Source of the DNA: CAZUZS01 sp964624795
GTDB lineage: Bacteria > Calditrichota > Calditrichia > RBG-13-44-9
Reading direction: 5' to 3'
NCBI GenBank assembly: GCA_964624795.1
Contig: CAZUZS010000072.1
Location: forward strand, 1 to 22,718
DNA length: 22,718 bases
The notes below the pieces were generated by a model that ran no database searches, was not told the DNA's origin, and saw nothing but the letters and a program-made list of their open reading frames with translations. The stretch's first letter is position 1; every line of letters begins with the position of its first letter. The position numbers and the translations under genes were made by a program. Shown here in pieces: positions 7,943 through 14,510 of this stretch.

Positions 7943-8266
7943 CGCTGGAAAACATGGCAGATTAAACAAATGAGTTGGCAGGTGTTGCGGTGCTTTAGTG
8001 TTTAGTGTTCGGGGGAGGAGTGAAATAATGGAGTGCCGGAATAATGGAATAGTGCGGTGACAAAATTCTTTCTAAGCAGCCGTTACCCCACTATTCCAAC
8101 GACGCAGACGACAGGTTGCTGATAATCCGGCAAATCTTGATCATCCTGTCAAAAAATGATTGAAGGAGTTTAAAAGATAATTTAAAATTTTGCCCGGAAA
8201 GGTTCCCCGGGCGATGAGAAAAGTCTGTTAAGGGAACCTGGTTTATTTAAGAAAGAAGGTCTAAAG
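7943..8266. other. Gene-free gap with short-period and inverted repeats
   Basis: No gene is visible. Within it are a tandem heptamer TTTAGTG (7994-8007), two ATAATGGA units 16 bases apart (8025, 8041), and an inverted repeat GGAATAGTGCGGTGAC (8046-8061) against GTTACCCCACTATTCC (8082-8097), matching 14 of 16 with a 20-base loop. Next to it lies a tract of the AATCTTGATCATCCTGTC kind (8131-8150). The upstream end of the next gene carries AAGG (8256-8259) as ribosome binding site. Confidence 0.6.
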
Positions 8267-9064
8267 ATGTATTCAAAAATAGTTCATAAATTGTTTATCG
8301 GCGGCGTAGTGGCGGCATTTGTATTTTTAGCGGGCTGCGCAACCACGCAGAAAACGGTTTCATTGCAACCGGGCACGCAAATAACCAACGCCCAGGTCAA
8401 TCCGGATTCGGAAGCGGTTACCCAGCAGCAGGACAGCGTCGAGGTTTCAGTGCAGGCCGCCATGCTACCCGGACCGTACGACAATACAACACACCCAAGT
8501 TTTTGGGTCACTGTTCAGAATAATCGAAGCACGCAAATCTCACTAAAACCGGCCGCCGCGCGAATGATCGATTCTTTCGGCAACCAATTCGACCCGGTGC
8601 CAATGGCGGTAGAAACCAACAATAAAAATGAAGTCGATCAATATGTCATCGTGGATCCGGAAATTCATGCCTACTTCGGTCTGCATTACGGATGGCCGTT
8701 CTACCCCATGTACCCCTACCGGGCATGGCGCCGCCACGGCCACTTTTTCAGGGGCGGATTTGGATGGCACGATCCCTTCTGGGGATTCGGACCGCGCGTT
8801 ATCTGGGTGAGAAGAATCAATACAGAGAAAAGTGTGGGAAACCGGCCTGAAAAAGAAGAGGTGATTTACCACAATGCGAAGATTACTTACCTGGTCACAT
8901 TTCCCAACCTGCAGGAAACGGTGAAAGATGTACGCCTGGTCATTCCGGGTGTGACGATTCAGAAGGCAGACAAGACTGCGTCGCTCAATTTCGAGTTGGT
9001 TTTCAACCAGATAATCGAGTTTCCGGCCGAACAAACGAACGGCAATGTAGCGGTTGGTAAATAA
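8267..9064 (+). CDS. Hypothetical lipoprotein with aromatic/His-rich centre
   Basis: The 265-aa protein starts at ATG 8267 with AAGG 7 bases upstream. It has a lipoprotein signal with lipobox LAGC and Cys24, followed by a Ser/Thr/Gln-rich linker. The body begins near residue 60 with a beta-rich region (HPSFWVTVQNNRSTQISLKP) that resembles an Ig-like or DUF4352-like sandwich; this resemblance is weak. Residues about 130-185 are unusually rich in Phe, Trp, Tyr, His and Pro (FGLHYGWPFYPMYPYRAW, FRGGFGWHDPFWGFGP). The end returns to a strand pattern (VKDVRLVIPGVTIQKADKT). I cannot assign a function. The aromatic stretch could be a surface or peptidoglycan-facing loop. The long gaps on both sides suggest it is transcribed alone. 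Confidence 0.8.
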   Translation: MYSKIVHKLFIGGVVAAFVFLAGCATTQKTVSLQPGTQITNAQVNPDSEAVTQQQDSVEVSVQAAMLPGPYDNTTHPSFWVTVQNNRSTQISLKPAAARMIDSFGNQFDPVPMAVETNNKNEVDQYVIVDPEIHAYFGLHYGWPFYPMYPYRAWRRHGHFFRGGFGWHDPFWGFGPRVIWVRRINTEKSVGNRPEKEEVIYHNAKITYLVTFPNLQETVKDVRLVIPGVTIQKADKTASLNFELVFNQIIEFPAEQTNGNVAVGK

Positions 9065-9176
9065 AAACAAGCCAGAGGGGACACCTGTTTGGTTTGGTCT
9101 GCTCCGGCCAACTCGCTCAAAATCGTGAGGTGAAAAGCCGACTAACGAAAAATGAGGCGGGACGCAGGAAAAATAA

Positions 9177-9239
9177 CCCGGTCATTCGAAGCAAAGCACC
9201 TCCCCAGGGATGAGAAATACGAAACTGAGAATGACCGGG
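9177..9239. repeat. Hairpin-type intergenic repeat
   Basis: CCCGGTCATTC (9177-9187) pairs perfectly with GAATGACCGGG (9229-9239). The arms resemble the widespread GTCATTC...GAATGAC intergenic repeats of many bacterial genomes; that resemblance is from memory. Confidence 0.7.
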
Positions 9240-9534
9240 ATTCTTTATGCACGGAAGTTATGGAAGAAAGAATTCAAGATACAGAAAATCTCAAAGAAAC
9301 AGCCAAATTGGGATCATATTCGGCTTTGCCATTCGGAGAAACGCATTGCGTAGAAATGTTTCTTCGCCCGAAGTTCGTCAAAACGGTAGTTAAAACATGA
9401 AATTCGGCGGGGAAAAATCTTTCATCATTTCTTACCAGGAAGTTGTTTTTAAGAAATGATACTTGAGAATTTGGATCAAAAAATGTTCGGATCCGTTAAG
9501 CTTTTCAGGATAGGCAACGCCAAAGGAACAAACG

Positions 9535-9584
9535 TTACAATTTTTAACAATTGTAAAATAATGCTGTTACAACCGATTTATAAT
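9535..9584 (+). promoter_or_regulatory. Operator-like palindrome and -10 box upstream of Spy-like operon
   Basis: TTACAATT (9535-9542) and AATTGTAA (9549-9556) form a perfect 8-bp dyad with a 6-base spacer. A further TTACAA is at 9567-9572 and a consensus TATAAT at 9579-9584. If transcription starts near 9591, the dyad is centred near -45, where class II activators bind, and no good -35 box is present. An activator-dependent promoter is a reasonable inference, giving a leader of roughly 75-80 bases. Confidence 0.5.
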
Positions 9585-9668
9585 TTACCGCGGGATTAAA
9601 AATGCTGAGGCAGAGGAAAAAGCAGTGTTTGTAAACCGGGTATTTACATCAAAACCAGGGAGAAACCA

Positions 9669-10316
9669 ATGAGAACCAGTTCAGCTTTTGTCGTTTTATT
9701 AATACTCGTTTTTTTCGCAGGAACCAGTTTCGCCCAGCGGGGCAATTTCGTAGAGCAGAAAGTCCAGAAATTGAAAACCGATTTGAATTTGACCGACGAA
9801 CAGGCGACCGAGGTAACTACAATATTGACAAATTCGGAAAATGAAGCGAAAAAAGTCCGCCAATTGAACCAGGGCGACCCGGAGGCAATTGGCGCTGCCA
9901 TGAAAGATTTGCAGGACCGCACCAATCAACAGATTGAAAATATTCTGACGCCGGATCAACAGAAAAAGTACCAGACAATAAAGAACAGAATTGGCGCGCC
10001 GGGCGAGATGAACAATCGTGAATTGAGTGAGCTGAGAGAGCGCCTGAAACTTACCGACGAGCAGGCCGCCAAAATCGAGCCGATTATGGCTTCTGCCCGC
10101 GAGCAGATGCAGCAGCTCCGTCAAAACCGGCCCGAAGACCGCCATGAAATGCGGGAAAAAATGCGGGCGATATTCGAGGAACGGGATAAAAAAGTAGAGG
10201 AAATCCTGACCGGCTCGCAGAAAAAAGAATACGAAAAATACCTGCAGGAGCGGCGTGAGCAGATGATGCAGCGGCGGGGACCAAGGGGCGGGGGAGAGGG
10301 TCAGCGTCCTTTTTAG
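9669..10316 (+). CDS. Spy/CpxP-like periplasmic protein with two LTxxQ repeats
   Basis: This 215-aa exported protein has a signal peptide ending TSFA before Gln23 and then two copies of a Spy/CpxP-type helical unit. The first runs LNLTDEQATEV...ILTPDQQKKYQ (about residues 39-103) and the second LKLTDEQAAKI...ILTGSQKKEYEKY (about 121-193). The LTxxQ motif marks a family of periplasmic chaperones or stress sensors. A basic, Gly-rich tail (RRGPRGGGEGQRPF) ends it. The start ATG 9669 has GGGAG 6 bases upstream. It lies 32 bases before a TolC gene and so heads the efflux operon. In enterobacteria spy and cpxP respond to envelope damage; a similar trigger for this operon is inferred. Internal duplication within one chain is less usual than the single-unit form. 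Confidence 0.88.
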   Translation: MRTSSAFVVLLILVFFAGTSFAQRGNFVEQKVQKLKTDLNLTDEQATEVTTILTNSENEAKKVRQLNQGDPEAIGAAMKDLQDRTNQQIENILTPDQQKKYQTIKNRIGAPGEMNNRELSELRERLKLTDEQAAKIEPIMASAREQMQQLRQNRPEDRHEMREKMRAIFEERDKKVEEILTGSQKKEYEKYLQERREQMMQRRGPRGGGEGQRPF

Positions 10317-10348
10317 CCATCGGATACAGTCAATAAAAGGAAAGAACA

Positions 10349-11704
10349 ATGGACAAATACGGGAAAATGCAATCCGGGACAGTGAAAAGCTTTGCAATGG
10401 TGTGGACATTAGCATTCGGCCTGATTTGCAGCAATGGGTTGCATGCACAGGAACCGCAAGTGCTGACGCTTACCCAGGCTATCGACCTGGCCTTGCAGGA
10501 AAATATCAGCCTGCAAAAATTTTCCAATACTGTTTATGCTGATCGGGTCGATGTAAATCAGGCGGAGGCCAATTTTCTCCCCAATCTGAACGCCAGTATT
10601 TCGGCTTCCAAAGATTATCCCAAGACCGGCGAAGGGGGAAAATCGCTTAGCGGATCGTTGAGTTCAAGCCTGAACCTTTTTAACGGTTTTTACGATGTTT
10701 CCCGCCTGAACTCAGCCAGGCTGGGATGGGCTGCGGATACATCCGATTACTCCTGGAACCGGCAGGGCATCATTTACGGCACGGTCTCGCAGTTTGTGCA
10801 GGTGGTTCTGGACAGCGAGTTCATTCGCATTGCCCGGGATAACCTGCAGACGCAGCAGGATCAGCTCAAGCAGATCGAGGAATTCGCAAAGGTGGGGAAC
10901 CGTTCCAAAGTGGATGTTTTCCAGCAACTGACCGATCTGAAGCAGAGCGAGCTGCAGTATATCCAGGCCAAGCGTGATTACCAGGTGAGCCGTTATACGC
11001 TGCTGCAGACCTTGAGCAAACCGGCGGATGCACTGCTGCAATTCGAGACGCTCCCGGTGGATACGCTTTTAGCATCAATTCCGGAAGTGTCGCCTCGCGC
11101 GGCGACTTCTGAAATTGTTGAAAAACGGCAGGATGTTCTCGCCCAGCGGCTCCAGATCTCGGCAGCGCAGACCCAGGTAAAAGCAGCGCAATCCGGCTAC
11201 TGGCCTTCCGTTTCGCTGTCCGCCAGCGCGGGCTCCAATTACAGCAGCGGTTTCAGCGGTTTCGGATTCTCGGACCAGTTTTTCGATCAGAATCCGAACC
11301 TGCGACTGGGACTGTCTTTTTCGATTCCGCTGTTCGACCGCTTCTCGACCCGCTACAGTGTTCAGCAGGCAAAAATCCAGTTAGATAACCAGCAGCTCAA
11401 TATGCGGGATCTGCAATTGCAGATCGGCACCGAAGTGCAGCAGGCGCTTCTGGATTATCAGACAGCAGTGAAACAGCGTGAGGCAGCACATGCGCAGTAC
11501 GAATACGCTGATGAAGCACTCAAGATCGCGGAGGAGCGTTTCCGGGTCGGTTCATCGACCTATGTGGAGTTGAGCCAGGTGCGGGCCAATTTCTATAATG
11601 CCGCATATCAAAAGGCGAGTGCAGATTACAACATGCTTCTCAGATACATAGCGGTTCATTATTACAGCGGAACCATCGACCAGGCGATATCAATTTTTAG
11701 CTAA
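10349..11704 (+). CDS. TolC-family outer-membrane channel (operon 1)
   Basis: The 451-aa channel protein starts at ATG 10349 with AAAGGAAAG just upstream. A signal peptide ends HA before Gln34, and the mature protein opens with the OEP motif LTLTQAIDLALQENISLQKF. Two OEP repeats follow: SLSSSLNLFNGFYDVSRLNS in the first and LSFSIPLFDRFSTRYSVQQA in the second, each starting a beta hairpin and long helices. It is a paralogue of the gene at 17792, sharing NLFNGF and SVSLSASAGSNYSSG-like segments. It would be the outer-membrane exit for the MacA/MacB-like proteins encoded downstream. A gap of 196 bases containing an inverted repeat separates it from the adaptor gene. Confidence 0.93.
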   Translation: MDKYGKMQSGTVKSFAMVWTLAFGLICSNGLHAQEPQVLTLTQAIDLALQENISLQKFSNTVYADRVDVNQAEANFLPNLNASISASKDYPKTGEGGKSLSGSLSSSLNLFNGFYDVSRLNSARLGWAADTSDYSWNRQGIIYGTVSQFVQVVLDSEFIRIARDNLQTQQDQLKQIEEFAKVGNRSKVDVFQQLTDLKQSELQYIQAKRDYQVSRYTLLQTLSKPADALLQFETLPVDTLLASIPEVSPRAATSEIVEKRQDVLAQRLQISAAQTQVKAAQSGYWPSVSLSASAGSNYSSGFSGFGFSDQFFDQNPNLRLGLSFSIPLFDRFSTRYSVQQAKIQLDNQQLNMRDLQLQIGTEVQQALLDYQTAVKQREAAHAQYEYADEALKIAEERFRVGSSTYVELSQVRANFYNAAYQKASADYNMLLRYIAVHYYSGTIDQAISIFS

Positions 11705-11726
11705 TGGATTATTCATTGCCATTAAA

Positions 11727-11857
11727 CCACGAAGGCACAAAGCTGCAAAGACATGAGAAGCAGGAAAAAAAGATGAGGAATCTATCTAAATGAAACAAGG
11801 ATATTTAATCACTATTTGTAGAGCTTAGTGATTTTTAGAGATTTCGTGCCTTGGTGG
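11727..11857. repeat. Long inverted repeat between tolC and adaptor genes
   Basis: CCACGAAGGCACAAAG (11727-11742) is mirrored by TTTCGTGCCTTGGTGG (11842-11857), 13 of 16 bases pairing, with about 100 bases between. It resembles common dispersed CCACGAAGGCAC-type elements (recalled, not checked). It lies inside the presumed operon transcript. Confidence 0.6.
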
Positions 11858-11900
11858 CAGGAATTCATGAATACAGGATAAGGATATTAGGAGAAATAAA

Positions 11901-13175
11901 ATGAAAAAGAAATTATTTTGGGGCGCCGGTAGTATTATTGTTTTGTTCATCGTCGTCAAGCTGATTTATGGCGCCATTGCCGGTAACGCGGACGTATCCT
12001 ACCGGTCCACAGAGGTTACCCGCGGCAACCTGGAAAGCACAATTTCCAGCAGCGGGACACTCAGCCCGGTGACTACGGTTGAGGTGGGCACGCAGGTTTC
12101 CGGCACAATTGCACATATTTATGCCGATTTCAACGACCAGGTGAAACAGGGACAGCTTTTGGCGGTACTGGATACGGTTCTGCTGAAGGCACAGGTGCTG
12201 GATGCCCAGGCCAACCTGGAGAAAACAGAAGCCCAGTTGGAGGAGGCACAGAACGACTACAACCGCAATAAGCCCTTATTCGACAAAGGGATGATCTCGG
12301 AAGCCGAATTCATTCCTTTCAGCACCGCATTAAAAACGCAGAAAGCCAACATAAAATCCAGCAAGGCGTCGCTGGAGCGAGCGGAACGTAATATGAAATA
12401 CGCCGTCATTCGGGCGCCTATCTCCGGCACTATCACCCTCCGCAACGTGGAGGCGGGCCAAACCGTGGCAGCAAGCTTTTCCACCCCTACCCTCTTCAAA
12501 ATCGCGGAAGATCTGTCGCAGATGGAAATTCTGGCGGACGTGGACGAAGGCGATATCGGCCAGATTAAAGATGGCCAGTCGGTTCGTTTTACTGTGCAAG
12601 CCTACCCGGAAAAGACATTCACCGGAATCGTGAAACAAATTCGGCTGGAGCCCAAGACCGAATCCAATGTGGTGACTTACACGGTTGTGGTGCAGGCTGC
12701 CAATCCGGAGAAGATACTGCTGCCCGGCATGACTGCCACCATCGATTTTATCACATCGGAAAAGCATGACGTGCTGCTGATTCCCAATGCCGCGCTCCGT
12801 TTCCAGCCGGACGAAAAGACAATTGCCGCATTCCGCGAAAGAAGGCAGAAAGAGTCTGCAGCGCTGCCGGATTCAGTAAAAGAAAAGCGCCGGGCGTTTA
12901 TGGCGAACCGTGGATCAGGCGGAGGCCAATCGCACGGAAATGGCACCTCCGGTTTTCAGCGCCCGAAAGATGTCGGCCAGGTCTGGTATCTCGACCAGAA
13001 CGGCAAGCTGGCAATGGACATGGTGCGAACCGGCATGACCGATGGTACGCATACCGAGATTGTGCGAAGCCGAAATTTGCAGGAAGGAATAAAAGTAATC
13101 ACAGGCCTGGAAACCGGAAGTACAACAAAAAGCACCCAGACCCAGGAGCGAGGCTTCAGGCGGCCTATGTTTTAG
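11901..13175 (+). CDS. MacA-like periplasmic adaptor (operon 1)
   Basis: This adaptor links an ABC permease to the TolC-type channel. The 424-aa protein starts at ATG 11901, with AGGAG 7 bases before. It is anchored by one N-terminal membrane helix (residues about 5-25) rather than by a lipid. The order is MacA/HlyD-like: VEVGTQVSGTIAHIYADFND lipoyl half, helical hairpin from about 90 to 165 (ANLEKTEAQLEEAQNDYNRN), returning half with VIRAPISGTITLRNVEAGQ, then the barrel (MEILADVDEGDIGQIKDGQ) and LLPGMTATIDF. A charged, Gly-rich segment at about residues 297-358 (RERRQKESAALPDS to GSGGGQSHGNG) precedes WYLDQNGKLAMDMVRTG. The paralogue at 19426 has a same-length but different segment there. 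Confidence 0.93.
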   Translation: MKKKLFWGAGSIIVLFIVVKLIYGAIAGNADVSYRSTEVTRGNLESTISSSGTLSPVTTVEVGTQVSGTIAHIYADFNDQVKQGQLLAVLDTVLLKAQVLDAQANLEKTEAQLEEAQNDYNRNKPLFDKGMISEAEFIPFSTALKTQKANIKSSKASLERAERNMKYAVIRAPISGTITLRNVEAGQTVAASFSTPTLFKIAEDLSQMEILADVDEGDIGQIKDGQSVRFTVQAYPEKTFTGIVKQIRLEPKTESNVVTYTVVVQAANPEKILLPGMTATIDFITSEKHDVLLIPNAALRFQPDEKTIAAFRERRQKESAALPDSVKEKRRAFMANRGSGGGQSHGNGTSGFQRPKDVGQVWYLDQNGKLAMDMVRTGMTDGTHTEIVRSRNLQEGIKVITGLETGSTTKSTQTQERGFRRPMF

Positions 13176-13235
13176 CATGGGGCCTGGGGCATGGAGCACA
13201 GGGCGTCAGGCAATTTTCGCTCCATGCTCCATGCG
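13175..13235. repeat. Heptad-repeat tract 1, folding back on itself
   Basis: Degenerate 7-base units of the form GGNGCNT run from 13179: GGGGCCT, GGGGCAT, GGAGCAC, AGGGCGT. The pattern then appears inverted (13214-13235), so GCATGGAGC (13189-13197) pairs perfectly with GCTCCATGC (13219-13227). It sits between the adaptor stop and the ATPase start. Confidence 0.75.
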
Positions 13236-13270
13236 TTTATACAAAGGAAAAAGTTAGGAGATGAAGTCAA

Positions 13271-14014
13271 GTGAATACAGTAATCCAAACCGAACAGATC
13301 ACCAAAACTTTTCAGATGGGAGATGTGGCGGTTCATGCGTTGCGGGGAATCGATCTGGAGGTGAAGGCCGGAGAATTCCTGGCCATCATGGGCGCTTCAG
13401 GTTCCGGTAAATCGACTTTAATGAACTTGTTAGGCTGCCTGGACACGCCTACTACCGGGGAATATTTCCTGGATGGCAAGGGCGTCAGTAAAATGACCCA
13501 GAATGAGTATGCCGATATTCGCAACCAGAAGATCGGTTTTGTTTTCCAGGGATTCAACCTGTTGTCCAGAACCTCTGCACTCGAAAATGTGGAGCTGCCC
13601 CTGTTGTACGACCGCACCGGCCGCATCAAGGATCCCAAAAAAGCGGCACAGGAAGCGCTGGAGCGGGTAGGTCTGGGCGACCGCATGGATCATGAACCGA
13701 ACCAGCTTTCCGGCGGGCAACAGCAGCGGGTGGCAATCGCCCGGGCGCTGGTCAACCAGCCCGCAATAATCCTGGCCGACGAGCCAACCGGCAACCTGGA
13801 TACCCACACTTCCATCGATGTGATGACCGTCTTCCAGGAGTTGAACGAGCAGGGAATTACCGTGGTGCTGGTAACCCACGAAAAGGACATCGCACAGTAT
13901 GCAAGACGGATCGTGGAAATGCGGGACGGGCATATCCGCAAAGATTTTGTAGTGGAAAACCGCCGCCGCGCGAAAGAGGACCTGGCAAACTATGTGGTCG
14001 AAGATGAAGAATGA
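13271..14014 (+). CDS. MacB/LolD-type ABC transporter ATPase (operon 1)
   Basis: This is the nucleotide-binding subunit that powers the FtsX-type permease encoded downstream. The 247-aa protein has every expected motif: Walker A GASGSGKST (residues 41-49), Q-loop in FVFQGFNLLSRT, signature LSGGQQQRVAIARAL, Walker B IILADEPTGNLD and H-loop VLVTHE. The start is GTG 13271, because the nearby ATG 13261 is out of frame; AGGAG at 13256-13260 gives a slightly long spacing of 10. In E. coli MacB the ATPase and permease are one chain; here they are separate. It is a close paralogue of the gene at 20767, well over half identical by eye. In this operon the permease gene is displaced by an inserted gene. 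Confidence 0.96.
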   Translation: MNTVIQTEQITKTFQMGDVAVHALRGIDLEVKAGEFLAIMGASGSGKSTLMNLLGCLDTPTTGEYFLDGKGVSKMTQNEYADIRNQKIGFVFQGFNLLSRTSALENVELPLLYDRTGRIKDPKKAAQEALERVGLGDRMDHEPNQLSGGQQQRVAIARALVNQPAIILADEPTGNLDTHTSIDVMTVFQELNEQGITVVLVTHEKDIAQYARRIVEMRDGHIRKDFVVENRRRAKEDLANYVVEDEE

Positions 14015-14018
14015 AGAA

Positions 14019-14047
14019 TGGGGCCTGGCGCATGGAGCTTGGAGCGA
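14019..14047 (+). repeat. Heptad-repeat tract 2, left of four-helix-bundle gene
   Basis: Units GGGGCCT, GGCGCAT, GGAGCTT, GGAGCGA run from 14020 to 14047, starting 5 bases after the ATPase stop. Bases 14020-14038 match tract 1 (13179-13197) at 18 of 19 positions. Tract 3 on the other side of the inserted gene is in the opposite orientation. Confidence 0.75.
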
Positions 14048-14091
14048 CAATCGTATGTGAAGCCATGATTAAGGCGAAAGGAGATTAAAAC

Positions 14092-14448
14092 ATGGGTCAA
14101 TTCCGATTCGAGGATCTTGAAATATGGCAGTTGGCTATTGAAATCGGCGATATACGATTCGATATTGCGGATGAATTAGAAACCAGGAAACTGTTCAGGT
14201 TCGCGGAGCAATTGCGCTCTGCGGGTATGAGTATATCCAACAATATTGCCGAAGGCTCCGGCTCATTATCGAATAAGGAATTTTCTTATTTTTTGAATAT
14301 CGCTCGTCGCTCGATATATGAATGTGCCAATATTATAATAATTTTGCTAAGGCGGGCTGTTCTCACGGAGGAACAAAAACATTCAATATTTGAAAAATTG
14401 GAATTATTAAGTAGAAAAGTGACGAATTTTCGAAGGACAGTCGTATAA
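14092..14448 (+). CDS. Four-helix-bundle protein, S23/intervening-sequence (IVP) family
   Basis: The 118-aa protein belongs to the TIGR02436/S23 family, first known from intervening sequences in 23S rRNA genes and also found as free genes. The family pattern is clear: FEDLEIWQLAIEIGDIRFDI (residues 6-25), then FAEQLRSAGMSISNNIAEGS (37-56) with the diagnostic SNNIAEG, KEFSYFLNIARRSIYEC and a final helix. The start ATG 14092 has AAAGGAG 8 bases before it. Its molecular role is unresolved; related bundles include the Avd accessory protein of diversity-generating retroelements, but no reverse transcriptase or template repeat is visible here. It is more AT-rich than the flanking efflux genes, lies between ATPase and permease genes that should be adjacent, and is bracketed by inverted repeats, so it looks like an insertion. 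Confidence 0.9.
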   Translation: MGQFRFEDLEIWQLAIEIGDIRFDIADELETRKLFRFAEQLRSAGMSISNNIAEGSGSLSNKEFSYFLNIARRSIYECANIIIILLRRAVLTEEQKHSIFEKLELLSRKVTNFRRTVV

Positions 14449-14467
14449 ACGCGGGGCATATCAATTG

Positions 14468-14500
14468 ACGCGCCATGCGCCAAGCGCCATGCTCCATGCA
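14468..14500 (-). repeat. Heptad-repeat tract 3, inverted, right of four-helix-bundle gene
   Basis: Read on the minus strand the units are GGAGCAT, GGCGCTT, GGCGCAT, GGCGCGT. The tract's right edge runs directly into AGGAGA (14500-14505), the ribosome binding site of the permease, so if it was inserted, it kept or supplied that site. Confidence 0.75.
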
Positions 14501-14510
14501 GGAGAAGAGA

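Larger units (their letters stand above)
9065..9668. other. Gene-free gap with hairpin repeat and promoter region
   Basis: No convincing gene is seen; an 82-codon frame at 9152-9400 lacks a ribosome binding site and reads through a hairpin repeat. The left half holds that hairpin (9177-9239). The right half is AT-rich and holds the operator-like palindrome and -10 box for the Spy-like operon. Confidence 0.6.
14019..14500. mobile_element. Putative cassette: S23-type gene between inverted heptad tracts
   Basis: The 482-bp block separates the ATPase and permease genes, which in the paralogous operon are 15 bases apart. It comprises heptad tract 2, a small gene with its own ribosome binding site, and heptad tract 3 in inverted orientation. 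This is the pattern expected if the block was inserted as a unit. Mobility is inferred; there is no transposase and no clear target duplication. Confidence 0.4.

Noticed and set aside
9152..9400. Open frame of 82 codons in the gap before the Spy-like gene
   Set aside because: It has no ribosome binding site, runs through both arms of a hairpin repeat (9177-9239), and its peptide has no recognisable domain or sensible composition.
14092..14448. Avd accessory gene of a diversity-generating retroelement
   Set aside because: The fold family is related, but no reverse transcriptase gene or template/variable repeat pair is visible. The SNNIAEG pattern fits the S23/IVP family better.
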